Positions 1 through 12,706 of a stretch of DNA of 64,000 nt are shown piece after piece (the first letter of the stretch is position 1; each line of letters starts with the position of its first letter). The stretch covers positions 248,001 to 312,000 of the forward strand of contig CAMPDV010000149.1 in NCBI GenBank assembly GCA_946699065.1, written 5' to 3'. The notes below the pieces were generated by a model. It was not told where the DNA came from. It was given only the letters and a program-made list of their open reading frames with translations, and ran no database searches. The position numbers and the translations under genes were made by a program. This DNA is from Loxodes magnus (taxonomy: Eukaryota > Ciliophora > Karyorelictea > Loxodida > Loxodidae).

Positions 1-198
1 CTCTCAATGGAACTATTCATAATAATAACTAAAGTTAAAGCTATGCATATAAAGGAGTTGGATGTGGTGAAATAATACTAATGAAAATTTATACGGTCTC
101 AAGAACTCTTAGTTTCTAGTACGGAAATTAAAATCCTGGAACTGCCTTTTCAAATATTCCTTTTGATACTAACTAATTTCAACCAGCAGTAGCTTTGA
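1..198 (+). CDS. 3' end of a truncated gene (unrecognised)
   Basis: Reading frame 1 from the first base gives a protein-like tail with mixed charged and hydrophobic residues (a segment rich in I, L, K and E, then a hydrophobic stretch and a QQQ run). It contains one TGA at 82-84 read as Trp. TGA at 196-198 is the likely stop; another in-frame TGA lies at 217-219. The start is outside the window. I do not recognise the family, and the assignment rests only on composition, so it is uncertain. Confidence 0.35.
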
Positions 199-1013
199 AT
201 AGCAAGTATGTAAAGGTGAAAATAGTTGGAATAGAAGAAATAATTCTTTAACAATTTTTTTGCTTATTTTACTTTCTTTATAGCAACTTTATCTAAACTA
301 AAAATTAAATTCTAAGGATTAATATTTACTATTTATATACTGTTACAATCATTTAGCTTACTAAATTGTTAATAACCACTTTATTCAATCCCTAATGCTT
401 TAAAATGAATTGCTTATAAAACATCTTTATATCTTATTGTAAGGCTGTAGCTGTAGAATCTCTTAAACTACTATTTTTCTTTCATTTTGTATTTGATACA
501 TGAGAGTGTTTTTAATACTTTTGCTATTATTAAAATATATAGCAATAGTCTGCTTTTATATTTTAGTATAGCTCTGTTATACATATTTGTAAGTCAATTT
601 TATGCTAATATCAGTGCTGATTTTTCTATTATCTGTTAGTTAATATAATAAACTATATCTCTCAAAGAGAAAATTATTTAAAGTAAAATCCTTTATCAAG
701 TTAAAAAAGCCAATATTGTGAAATATTGCATAGATATACTAGTATTGTTCTTGTTATGATATAATAAGCTTTACTAGGATAAATTATTAACTTTACTAAC
801 TTAGAGAAATAGGCAAAGCATGCTGCCTTTTAAATAGATATAGAGAGTTAGATGAGATAATCTGGTATTGTATAACTAATATGAATTGTAAATTAAATGG
901 GTAATATATTACGGAGTAAATATAAGAGAGATAATGATATAGGCTTATATATCTTGAAATATATTTAAACTAATTTTATTTTATATGTTTTATCTTAATA
1001 ATTACGGTTCAGC
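199..1013. other. AT-rich spacer
   Basis: Very AT-rich sequence with no frame that looks coding and no RNA gene recognised. It probably holds the promoter of the gene starting at 1014. Confidence 0.5.
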
Positions 1014-1820
1014 ATGAAGAGAAAAGTCGATAACTTTTAATGCTGGAAAATAGAAGACTAGGATCTTTTCACAATAATTTCACAGTCAAAGTTTGAAGAT
1101 GATATAATGTCTCCTTTAAATAAGGATACTATTGAGCTTAAATTGGAGAGAAAAAGCACAAAGGCTCATTCATATGCATAGGGATAAAATAGTAATTTTG
1201 TGGCTTAGCGTTAAAATGTACAGTTTATTGAGAATTTTTAATAATTCCCAAGGATAAATTTATTTGAAAAATATTACAAGCATCAGCCTCATTAGTCAAA
1301 TAGTTACATTTAAAACAAACTCAGGAGCAAATCTCTTAAAAACAAAACTTAGCATTTTTAAGAATCTACATAAAATCTGAAATAAGAAGATTTAAGATGG
1401 TAAGACTCATGCAAAATAAAATTATAATCACTGTACTAAAAATAGCTTAAACTACAAAATCTAAAGCAAAAAATAAAGAAAGAATAAGTCTCATTAAAGT
1501 AATTAAGAACTCGAGAATGCTTAAGTAAATCAGAAGAGTTAAATAACTTGAGCTACAAAGTAAATTAACAAGAGAGAGTGATTTAATATTAAATTCATGA
1601 ATTGATTACGATGATGAAACATTAGAATAGTTCTCCAATATTTAATTAAGCTCTAAGTTAGGGATGCTCTCCTATTAATTATAATTAATCTTTTGCGTTT
1701 CAAACAAAAAAAAACGAAAACTTAGTAAAGGAATTACTGATAAAAAATCTAAATATCATCATATATATTTCCTTTATTCTCATCTGCGCTACCGTATTTC
1801 GTTTCTTAAAATTCATATGA
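1014..1820 (+). CDS. coiled-coil protein with C-terminal membrane anchor
   Basis: 268 codons without any TGA, then TGA at 1818-1820. The middle (about residues 100-215) is rich in K, Q, E and L with heptad-like spacing, suggesting a coiled coil. The last ~25 residues are a hydrophobic helix (I, Y, F, L, C, A) ending in F-L-K-F-I, the layout of a tail-anchored protein facing the cytosol. Many Gln codons are TAA/TAG. The frame stays open beyond 1820 but TGA then appears at a near-random rate, which supports this stop. No family is recognised. Confidence 0.7.
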
Positions 1821-2975
1821 TTGTCCATTTCGAATTTTTTTAATTTATTACTAAATTTTTTATGCCTCTTTGGTTTTTATTAAACTCAATTTAAGTTTTT
1901 AATGCTAAATAGCTTAACTAGCTATAATCAAGTAGTAAATATGCAGGTGTTACTATACCTTTGTTTTACCTCAATTGAATTAATATGTTTCTGCATATTT
2001 CCTCAAGTACATAGTTTAATGTATCTATCAAGATAATATTATTGCTTATTATGAAATCTTAAAGAAGGAGCTTTAAATTAAAATTTTCATACTTTTATGC
2101 TTAAATTAAACCAATGGATTTTAAGTATTTCTTGTTATGAAAACTGTAAATTTTTCCTATATTTTAAGATGTAAGTTAGTATAGTCTTATAGTATATGAA
2201 AGATATATCCTTTCTAAGCTGCAACACTTCTGATTCTAACTACATTTGAGAATTAAGTTCTCCTGATATTTTATAGAATCGAAGATTCTGCTAGAAAATA
2301 GTTAGTAGGTTAGCTTATAAAACTAAGGAATAGTAGCAAATAAAGCAAGTCAAACTAAAAACAATATAACAAATCCATTCTTTGACTATGATTTGTGTAT
2401 TGCTTCATCTGTAGTCTCAATATTACAATTGCACTTCTAAAGTAATATTTTAGCATAGAACTAAATTATAGCTTACCCTTATAATAGATCTAAAATGATT
2501 CCTAATACTCCTCTATATTTTAAATTTTAAGATATGATGAATTATGAATGACGAGCCTTCTAAAAGAAATGATACTAATTAAAACTATAACTGCAAGTAA
2601 TAAATATTTAAACTTTATAAAAAGAAAAAGTAATTATTCGGTCCATTTTATTTCCTGTAGTTAAGACAAGCTCTATATAAACTAAAACCAAGTTATATTT
2701 CTATATCTAAAGGCAAATTTAACCATATTTTATATAAGAGTTGCAGGAAAAATTGACTTTATGATATAAAATAAAATAAGTATATAGATATTCTTAGTGA
2801 AGTGTAGCTAATATATACATTTCGATGATAGCTTTAAATTATTTGAATTATAAAATTAACCTTGAAGATTATAATTATACTTTAGTCGATAAACTAATAA
2901 GATAATTTTAATTATTAGCTGCTATTTTTAATTAATGAAATAATCATCAAGCGTTTAGATTTTAATTTTACTTCC
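1821..2975. other. AT-rich spacer
   Basis: Lies between the 3' ends of two converging genes. A minus-strand frame (2028-2726) lacks TGA for 232 codons but has only about 4% acidic residues and no coding-like base bias, so I do not call it a gene. Confidence 0.45.
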
Positions 2976-5044
2976 TCAAATAAAAACTTCTGAGTTTTGT
3001 TTGCTTTTCATGAAATTTTGAAAGGGAAATAAATTTTTGCTGTTAATCCAAGGATGCTTTATTAACTCTTCTATTGTTATTCTTTCGCTTGGATTCTTTA
3101 CCAGACATTTTTTCATGACATCTTTGGCAAGCAAAGAGAAGTGAGGTCCTTCGAAATCAGGTTCTGTATTTATAGTTTCTTAAATTAACCCTTTGCGAGT
3201 TGACGATTTAAAGGGTAATCTCCCTTTTAACCTACAATTGAAAATTACATTAGATAAAGAACAACTCCAAGACTTCAGACATCTACTGGGTGCTGATATC
3301 CTTACATGCTCAATACTTCTGGAGCAACATATCCAAGCGTTCCACATGGCTGTAGTTATAATTCATGTGGACTCAACATTTTGGCAAGTCCAAAATCAGT
3401 TATTTTAACTAAGTATCTACTGCTTTCTATAAAGAGATCTTGATCCGCATAAAGCCTCTTTTGAAATTTGGATTATTCTTCTTCATTTCAAGATAAGGAT
3501 GTTTAAAATCTAGAATGATTTTATTAATGTTCTTTGTCTATCACTAGTATATTTTCAGGCTTAATATCTCTGTGAATTATTCCACATCTCTATAAATACT
3601 GAATTATATGAATAAGCTAAATGAAAATACACTTTGCAGTATGTTCATCTATAGTTTTATGCTTCTTTAAAAGTTGTGAAAGCTCTTATCCTTCTACGTA
3701 TTCCATTATTATAAATATATGGGTTTTAGATTCATGGTGTTCGTGGAGCTTAATTATGTTTTTATGATTTATCACTTATAGAATTTAAATTTCGCTTCGG
3801 ACCATTTCACGTTCTAAACCACTTAACTTTTGCTTATCTATAATTTTAACAGCGTATTAGTTTTAAGTGAATTTGTTCTTTCCAAGATACACACGTGAGA
3901 ATTTTCCTTATCCTACTTATTTATCCAGATCATAAACTTCTGCTATATCTATTGATTAAGTTGCCTTATTTAGCTTTCCCAGTCAAGTTTCGTAAGTTTA
4001 TTGATTTTCAAATTCAAGTTTTACTTCTTGATATAATTGGGAATCGAAGGTAATTTTTAATTGCAATTGCTAATGCACATTTTACTCTATAAAGTTAGAC
4101 TCCAAAAAAATGACTCTTTCTAGGTTATTTTTGTTATAAATATATAGCAAATGCTACCTCAAAATTACTATCTTTAATACATCATTACACATAACTATGT
4201 TTGATAGTTCTGCATTCTCAATTACTTGTCTTGCACAAAGACATGAAAAAATTCCCTATTTCTTACAGCTAGCCCAAGCTGGCTATAAGAACCCTATCGA
4301 ATTAAGAGGCAGTAAAAGCCTAGGAAATTATTTAATGATCTGCTTGAATTCATTAAATTGCAAATGAGTACTTTACTTCTCATGAAACACTTCATTAGCA
4401 AAATTTTCTACTTCTAAGACAGTAGGTACTTGCTTAAGGGTTTAATTAAAATTCATATGAATTACTTATTCAGACATCACTCTCTAATTAACCAAATTTC
4501 CACCTATTTCAGTTTCTAAATTATCTTGTAAGTCTTGCAGATTGGAATGGAGCATGGTTATTAGCTCTTTTTTATCTATTTAATTATCTTGCTGTAAATC
4601 ATATAGGATAAACAATAGATTTGCCTTCTCGTTTTAAGACCCTCTTACACATATCGAGATTAAGAACATGAAAGTGTCAAGATTTATCCCTACATATTCT
4701 TAGTCATTATGAACTTGCTTCACTTTTAGCTTCTCATATAATCTCTCTCCCCAAAGTCCAGGCAATTTAAAAAATAATAGAAAGTTAGATTTATTGACAA
4801 GACGGAAGTTATAGTTTTAAGGCTATAAGAAAGAACTATGAGCACTTGTGTTCTTATTATTCATTTACTAAACTGTAAAATTCTAAAAAAGCGCATCAGC
4901 AGATTTTAGAGACAAGTCTTCGAAAATAAAAGAAAGGACTCTTCTTTCCTCTTTAGTGAATCTCTAAAATATCATGAAGGAAGCTTTGATCTGCTCAAAA
5001 AAAGTGTTCTTGGACTTAGATTTTCCAAAGTTAATTGATTTCAT
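2976..5044 (-). CDS. EF-hand/PH/Ser-Thr protein kinase
   Basis: Predicted 683 residues after removing one 17-nt intron; the length is an exact multiple of three only with that intron. N-terminal ~190 residues resemble calcium-sensor/CDPK-type helices with one EF-hand-like loop (D-x-x-x-D-N-Q-I-D near residue 150). A PH-like domain follows (about 265-355, ending in W-L-G-K-L, its W encoded by TGA). The kinase domain runs about 366-665: G-Q-G-K-F glycine loop, V-K-I-I lysine, H-R-D-I-K-P-E-N near 489, D-F-G near 546, A-P-E near 570, D-V-W-S-L-G with W = TGA. All catalytic motifs are intact, so it should be an active CAMK/CDPK-like enzyme, probably membrane-recruited through the PH domain. The start is the first ATG of the open frame; TGA at 2976-2978 ends it. 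Confidence 0.9.
3232..3248 (-). other. 17-nt intron in the EF/PH kinase gene
   Basis: GTAATTTTCAATTGTAG on the minus strand. Removing it joins L-Y-L-M to L-K-G-R-L-P-F, the usual kinase subdomain IX sequence; without removal the kinase fold breaks by a frameshift. Confidence 0.9.
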
Positions 5045-6197
5045 TTAATTATAAATAAAATAAACCTTCTAAATAATTTATCAACTAAAGTAAGTAAAAT
5101 CTACGTAACCAAGTTATATTTGCTAATTAATTATGACTGTTGCCATTCCTATCTCATCTATATCCTTATTTATCTATTATCTAATCTGGTCTTTCTATAG
5201 TAATACTATTCCTAGCATTATCTAAAGTAGTTTACTGAGTTACTTCTAAAAATATCTCATTCATTTTTCTAGCATTCAGATTTATTTGAAACAACTGCAT
5301 GAAAATTACTCTATTAAGTATAAAAAGAGTGTGATATATATGTTATCTATCTTAAAAGGTATAATTACTTCTATTAAAATAGAGTATACAAGATAAATTA
5401 AATATACTATTATCAGGTTTAATTAAGAGGAATTACTTACAGTTTTATTAAATAAGATAGTACTTAATTAACTATCTAGCGTACAACTATATATCAATTA
5501 TCTACTTATTCTTTCCTCTAAGCCCACTTATAGTCAAACCTATAAACAATGCTTTAAATTGTCTCAATTTAAGAAATATTCAAAATTACTAGTCTAAGAA
5601 ACTGTCTTTAGTTAGTTAGAAATAGCACTTAGGATGGTACTATTTAAGAGAATTTCTAATTAAGACTTTATGATAAGATAAGGTTTTATTATAGAATAAA
5701 TTAAGGTTAATATAGCCAAGAATCATAACTAGTTTAAGATACTAAAATGGTTAAATTTAATATTTTCTATTCCTTAATGCATCATAGCCTTTGTTCTAAT
5801 CTTATGAATATTATAGGATATAAGGTAATTTATAATAAAATCTTAAATTAAAACTAATGCTTTATTAAAGATGTTGTGCAATAAAGGATTACTTTTTATT
5901 TTCTTTAAATTTAACTAAAAAAGCCTTATGACATCTTTTCATTGTTGGCTTTATTTCCTTAATTAAAGATTTTTATTGCTGTTTAAAAGTATTTCAATTT
6001 TTTACGTTTTCATCTTCTTTTTATCTAAATAATCTTCATCATCAGTTAATTCCTTCTAATGCTTTTAATTTTCTTATATATATCTTAATTATGAAATATT
6101 AAAGAGATTTACTAGAAGTTATATGCTTATTGGAGATTATGATGAATAATCCTTTCTTAAAGTATTTAAATTACAAAGGTATAAATAAAGTCATATG
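5045..6197. other. spacer with a possible short coding segment
   Basis: Mostly AT-rich sequence without genes. The minus strand at about 5939-6105 has a charged, coding-like stretch (see findings), but no start could be placed. Confidence 0.4.
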
Positions 6198-9100
6198 TCA
6201 TTTTCTATAGCTTGAACCTCGAGGAGATGCTGTTCTTTTGCCTTTATTATTGCTATTATTTTGCTGTGTATTCTACTATTGCTACTAATTATTTAGTTGA
6301 CTTAATGGACTAAAACTAATTTATTACTATCCCTTTCCCTATTAACTAGAAGGCCTTCTCAGACTTTAATTGTTTTGCTAAATTTGCTGAGTGCTGTTTG
6401 GAGAGTCACCTTATTGTTTGAAGATTCCTTCAAAGTTTACGGAAGTTAATTTAACAGGAATTTGATTTTTTTGCTTTATAAACTAATTTTAGACAGGCTA
6501 TGCAGGCATAGGTGGTTTTAAAGTTTCAATAAAAGCCTATTATTCAGCCTTTTCCTTTTCTTCTGGAGCAATTTACTATAAAAGAATTAATATTTCTTAC
6601 TTGATGATCTAACTTCATAATTTAAGGAAGTCTCTTTATTGTACCTATTCTATAGTTAGGTTTCCTACAGATTGGATTAGCTGTCAGTGTTAAATCTATC
6701 AAATACTTAAGCTCGCTTAATCTATCCAATTCTTGGAACTCATGAATTCTATTATTAGCCAAGTACAACTATCTTAGCCTAGTTACTTTGTCAAAATTAG
6801 ATAGATTTTTGATTCCATTTTCTTCTAAATTAATTATCTTTAACTACTGATTATGGAAAAATGTAGTACTAATGTAATAAATAAACTTACGGCTCTATGA
6901 ATCTGATTTTGTTCTGCTTTAGATCTAATTCTCTTAAGTTTTAAAGTTGGTCCATAAAATCTATTCTTTAAATTTCGTTTTTAGCAGCTCGAAATATTTG
7001 TAGTTCGCTTAATTTTGCGAATTAAATGCCATAGAAATCTTTTAAGTAATTGTTAGTTACATCCAAAGTTTCTAGCTACTTTAATCCATTTAGCCCTCTA
7101 AGTTCGTTTCCTTCTTGCTTAATGTATAAAGTTTCTATTTTGTTCTTTACAATTATTAATTTTTGAAGCTAGTCTAGAGCTCCAATGCCTCTAAGAGTTT
7201 ACATAAAGTTATCAGACAAATTTAATTCTTTTAGAAAGGGAAACATTTAGGGTGTAATCATATCATCGAAATCCTTAAGCTTGCATCCACTCAAATCAAG
7301 TTTTATTACTTCTGAGCTATTTTTTCCACCTAACTTAATTTCTAGCAGCTCTTCTGTTATTCTTCCATTATAAAGTTCTTTAGCTTTTTAAATTTCTACT
7401 TAATCGATTGGTAGTCCATCTAGTACTTTTAGTCTCCTTAAATTAAAGACTAAGTAAAGTCTATAGTTTTTCTCCTTAGCAAGTTAGTTACCTGAAAGAT
7501 CTAGAATGATAAGTTTTGGAAGTTATTTAAGTTGATTTACTTATTTTAACTCATCAAGTCGATTGTTTCCTATATATAGTTCCATTAGTTGTTTAAGGTT
7601 TTAGAGTCCTTAAAGGCAACTAATTCTGTTATCCTCTAATGAGAGCTAAGTAAGTTACTCCATATGGTTTAAGTTTTATATTTTAGAAATTCTATTTTTA
7701 CCTAAATCCAATTTTCTCAGTTTAGTCTAAGACTGCAAATTTTCAATTTTAGATATAAAGTTTCCCTCTAAATTTAGTTCTTCTAAGTTAATTAGGTTTT
7801 ATAAGCCTTTAATTTTCTCAATTTCATTATCAACTAAAGATAGAATTTTAAGGTTCTATAGTGAGTTAAGATTCTTGATAATTTATAAGTTCATATGATT
7901 TAGAGTTATGCATTCTACATATGTTTCCCAACCACTTTGTAAGTTATCCAAGTTACAGCTATAGCTAGAAGAATAACTTCTTATTAACTCTTAAGTCATT
8001 TCTGTGTAATTTTAAAGAGAGTTTTCCTTTTCTTCCTTTGATATATTTTCTTCATCTAGTGAAATAAGATTTGGAAGCTCTCTAATTACTTTTATCCTAT
8101 ACTTTGGATTTAAGGAAATTGAGTTTCCTAGCAAGCAGAGTGTTTTCAGTTTAAGTAGATGCTCTTATAGATGCCTCAGACAATCGAATTGCTAAATTTC
8201 ATTGGAGTATAGTACCAAGTGCTGAATGTTAGCATTATTGCTTAAGTTTTCTATTACTTGTATCTTGTTATGTGTTAAGTCTAAATTCTGCAGCTTTACG
8301 TTCACTTATAATCCTTCTATTTACTATATTTCATTAAAACTTAGAATAAGTATCTCCAAGTTAATAAGCGTGTCTAGATTCTAGATTCTTTCTATTCCAC
8401 ACTTGTGTAAGTTAAGCTGTGTTATTTTAGTTAAAGGGTCATGCTTTCCAATAAAGGTTGATAAAAACTATTCAGTGAGAGTAACTTTATTATCGTAGTG
8501 ATTTAATTGCTCAATCATTGCTACATCTTAGATTTCTTTACTTCTTGAGCAGCAAATTTTTAAAAATTGAAGAATACCTGGTTTAAGACATGACATTTCA
8601 GCTCTGTCCATTTCACTAGTACTCAAAGCTTCACCAGAAGATATTTAACTGAAAGTTTAGATCTCTTTATCTAAGTCTAAGGTCTGAGCATTTTCAGAAG
8701 ACAGTAGATTTTTTTCGATGCGACTTATATGGATGAAATTATATTCGAACTCAACGTAATATTCTGGAAGAACTATGAAATTATCAAAAATAAAGCACAC
8801 TTTTTATTTATTATCATCTGTCTTCATTCTGTAAATTGCTTAAGCATTTGTGTAATCTGATAGCTTAATAGGGTGCTTTATTAGAAGTTATTAAAGGGTT
8901 TCATTTCCTTCATATGTATTTTGTGCATTATCTAGAAAGCAACTCTATAAAAACACTCGACATATCAGTATTTTTCCTGCCATTATTTCGCTTACTTTCA
9001 TACTAAAGCTGTTCAGTGATTTGTTATCCTTTATTCTTGCCAAATCAGCCATTGAAACAGAATTTGCTAATATTATGGCCTCTGACAGGCCTAAAGCAGC

Positions 9101-10535
9101 ATATTCTTGAGGAGTTCTAAAACCTTCTTCCATAACTCTGTGTAGCTCCTAAGGAAGGGTAGGATCTGTTCCGTAGAATAAGTATTCAAGATATTTTTTA
9201 TATGATTAGTCAGTTGTGTCTACGTTACATTCAATAAAGTCTTCAAATCTTTATCTTAAGAATCTATTATGAATTCTAGTAACTCGGTTTACCTTTATTC
9301 CATATATTCCAAATTAAACTAAAACATCAGGACTAAATCTAAGGTTTAAAAGATCAACACAAGAAACATACCATTTATCAGTAACTTTTCCTTCTTCAAA
9401 TCTTATGTTTCCCCCTGTTTCTAATTCTATCATAAATCTAGAAATATTCGACTCCGATAAATTAAAGCAAGATTAACGAAGTCTTTTAAAAGCCTGTTCT
9501 ATGTACCTTAGCTCATCCCTTCTTTCCATCCAAGTTTTTTTAACCTATTCATGCTATGATTCGTTCTTTTCAGTTGACTTTAAGTTGTTAAGTAAGATAG
9601 TGAGTGACTTTTGCATTTCTTCTATTTTGAACTATCTAGTGGTAAGTAGACATTTGATAATAGAAGAAGTAGTTCTCTAGATTGTCTTGATTCGCATATT
9701 ATAATACATTCTTTTCTTCATAAATGTAGCTTCTGCATATTACTTAGCCTCTTGAGATATTTTTAAAGTATCTAACTCTTCTAGCCTTGGTAAATGATAA
9801 AGAACATAGGTTTAGTAATTACAGAGTTAACAAATTGGATTTTCTCCAAAATGTGGATCACTAAAGGCAGCTATTTTAAGGTTCTATAATTTGTTGAGGT
9901 TAAGTAGTTCTTTAAAGTTTCCAATCATATTTCCAGCTAAATTAAGGTCTTATAGGTTTTGAAGCTAGTCTAAGCTACTTCCAATTTATTGAATTAAATT
10001 GCCTGCGATTCATAGTTATTGTAAGTTTTTGAGATTTTGCAAATTCTAGATTATATGTATTTCATTTTAGTTTAGTCAAAGCACTTCTAGGCTTTGTAAC
10101 GTATCAAGTCCTTCTATTGTTTATATCAAGTTGCTATCAAGGAAAAGCTTTCTAATGTTAATGCACTAACTTAATCCTTTTATTTACCTAATTTTATTCT
10201 ATTAGAGAAAGACTTCCTTCAGAAAAACTAGAGACTCAAGATTCTCAATAGTGCCAATGGAGTTAAATGTTAGTATGAGTTATTACAAGCCTTAAAAGAG
10301 TCTTACAAAACCCATGCTTGGTAGTTCTTATAAAGTATATTCCAGAAATTAAATTTTTTCAAGGCTGTTTAACTGTTTCTGAGTAAAAGCATTTAGAGCT
10401 ACCTGAATATAAGATACTTACAACAGAATCGAATATTTTAGATTCTTCCTCATCATGAAAAGCAAATTATCTGTTAATTTATTTTTCTTTCTTTTCACTA
10501 ACTTCACTGATAGATTTCTCTTCTTCCTGTTCCAT
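6198..10535 (-). CDS. LRRC9: leucine-rich-repeat protein, LRRC9-like
   Basis: 1,423 residues after three small introns (19, 22, 25 nt); the exonic length is exactly divisible by three. Layout: N-terminal SDS22-like leucine-rich repeats (about 30-250, L-x-x-L-x-L-x-x-N-x-I), a non-repeat central domain (about 330-620) containing V-T-R-I-H-N-R-x-L and W-Y-V-S-C, then a second long repeat array (about 640-1290) and a low-complexity Q/S tail. This repeat/insert/repeat plan, the total size and the I-H-N-R motif match LRRC9, a conserved protein of ciliated eukaryotes (human form about 1,450 residues). The role is inferred to be ciliary scaffolding. Start is ATG at 10533-10535; stop is TGA at 6198-6200. 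Confidence 0.85.
6576..6600 (-). other. 25-nt intron in the LRRC9-like gene
   Basis: Minus strand GTAAGA...TTTTATAG. Removal joins L-D-H-Q to Q-I-A-P-E-E and restores the frame of the C-terminal tail. Confidence 0.8.
6869..6890 (-). other. 22-nt intron in the LRRC9-like gene
   Basis: Minus strand GTAAGTTT...ACATTAG. Removal joins R-F-I-E-P to T-T-F-F-H-N and continues the repeat array (L-K-I-I-N-L-E-E-N). Confidence 0.85.
10403..10421 (-). other. 19-nt intron in the LRRC9-like gene
   Basis: Minus strand GTAAGTATCTTATATTCAG. Removal joins F-D-S-V to V-A-L-N-A-F and puts the first repeats in frame with the ATG. Confidence 0.85.
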
Positions 10536-12706
10536 TATTAAACCTTTTTAATTAATTTAATTCTCTATAATCTTCTAAATATTTCATATCTATAAACTAT
10601 CATCTCACTACAGCCTTTCAATGGTCTCCTTTGCTTATAAGCACATAGAATATTACTTTGCTATGCTTGTAGTACTTAGGTACTTATACTATGCTTGAAG
10701 ATATATTTCTATATAGTTAACTATAAAAATATTTAAGTATATAAGAAATAGCAAGCTTAGAGTATAAAATTATTATAAAGGCAATTTAAATAGCTGATAT
10801 TATTAGTTAGTTAAGTATCACTAACTGTTTACTATTATAACCTATATCTTCATTACTTTCAGCTGAAAGTGTCTTATTTGATAAGTATAAAATATCTGTT
10901 TAGCATATTAACTAGCTTATTTAACTAGCGTTAAGCTACTTAATTTAGATTATTAATGAAGGATTTATTATTTATCTACAGTATCCTCTAATTTTATAGC
11001 GTCTGTTTAGTTATAAAAGGTTACTCTATACAAAAGCTTGATATGCTTAAATAACATAAAGGAGAAACTCTTCCTTATTTAGTTGATAGACTCTTAAATT
11101 AGATACATATCTTGCAGCTTAAAATTATTAGTAATAGCTTGTAAGAGCAAAGCTCTTAAGAGTAAAATATAATAAGAAGCTAGACTAAAAAGCATTAATT
11201 TAACTAGAAAGATGAAACTTAAAATAAACTAATAAGCTTTTATAGTTACGATTAGCAAGCCTCAATACTCTAAAATAATCAAAAAATGCTACAATCTAAA
11301 TTTAGTAAACAAATAGCTTATTAACATAAGATGTAGAATAGTCAAGTTATCAATATTAAGGCTAAATGACAGATATTAGTGAAGAAATTAATAAATATAA
11401 AGCTAACTAGTAAAGACTAAGTAAGAATAATAGTTATGATGCTATATCAAAATAAAAATTGGTATAAATAAGAAAGAAATTGGTAGCTAAATAAGAGGCA
11501 ATATATCTAGTTATGTTATAAGATAATTTAAAATTATGTACTAGTTTAAACAAATTCTTACCTTTTAATTTAAAGATAAAGCTATGAAAGATATTTATAT
11601 TTGATACTGATAAACCTAGCAAAACTTAGCACATCTTTACTAATATAACATGATAAAATTTTAATTTTGAAACAGCAATCTTATAATTTCTCTAAGCTAA
11701 GATAATAAGAAATTTAAGGGTTTTCATTTAAGTTTAATAGAAATATAAACTAAAGAGATAAATGAATATATATAAAACCAAAATTATTTAGATTTATCAC
11801 AGTTATAAGGAGAATAAAAATAATTTGTAATCAAATTATTTAAGAGATTGAATATTATAAAGCATATATACTAATACTAAAAAATCTACTTTAAATGAAA
11901 GGAATTAATAAATTTAAAATAGCTTATTTTCTTTTAACTGATAAATAAATTAAAGAGAGATTAAATTTCTATCTCTCTAGTCTTTTAGGTTTTTATCAAC
12001 CTTAATAAAGTATGGCTAAGAAAATTTTAGTGATATTAATTTATGATATTCATTTACTTATTTTTATATTCATAAAGGACAATAATTTGTTTTTAGACAG
12101 AGTAATTATAACTAAATAGCTTTTGCAACTTGTTCTTTAAGATTGAATACATCTATATAAATGATATATGAATATAATGGATATTCTTAAGGTATAAAAT
12201 CAAAATTAGAAGATGAAACTGATCTTAATATTATAGTAATTTTATTCCTATATCCTTAAACAATCGCTGCTAAAATAGTTGAATGTCAATGTTTAATTAA
12301 AGGAATATTTCTTATTAAGAATGCTAAATTAAAATATAAATCTGTAACTTTGCTAAATTACTTTTAGAAAATTTATCCCTTTAACTATTTACTTTTTATA
12401 ATTCTTGCCACTAGCTATTCTAGTTAACCATTTTGATTTAGTTACTTAGTAACTACTAACTTGGTAAATAATAAGATAAAGTTTAAATCTCTACAAGTTA
12501 ATTTCGGCTGCCGGTAGTTTTTTTTATATTTTTGCTTGTTTGTAATTCCCTGAAAAAATCCTTTTCTATAGATTTTATATAAGGAACTTAAGCGTATAGA
12601 CGTACATTAATACTTAGATATGTAAAGAGTATGCCATTTAGTATTAAAGCTATAGAACTGGATTATTTAAGGTTATAGTAAACGAAGTTTTGTAAATGTT
12701 TAGAAC
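10536..12706. other. AT-rich spacer (2.2 kb)
   Basis: No coding-like frame recognised; short standard-code ORFs here are composed of I, L, F, N, Y and K only. Near 12508-12540 a short GC-richer patch is followed by a run of T, but no RNA family fits. Confidence 0.5.

Noticed and set aside
2028..2726. Minus-strand frame of 232 codons without TGA
   Set aside because: Only about 4% acidic residues, no base periodicity and mostly L, I, F, Y and K; consistent with AT-rich noncoding DNA when TGA is the only stop counted.
1821..2826. Continuation of the plus-strand frame after the tail-anchored gene
   Set aside because: TGA appears about as often as expected by chance and the encoded residues look random; the gene most likely stops at 1818-1820.
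12508..12540. GC-richer patch followed by a T run, possible small RNA with Pol III terminator
   Set aside because: No similarity to U6, 5S or tRNA sequence that I can recognise and no promoter boxes seen.
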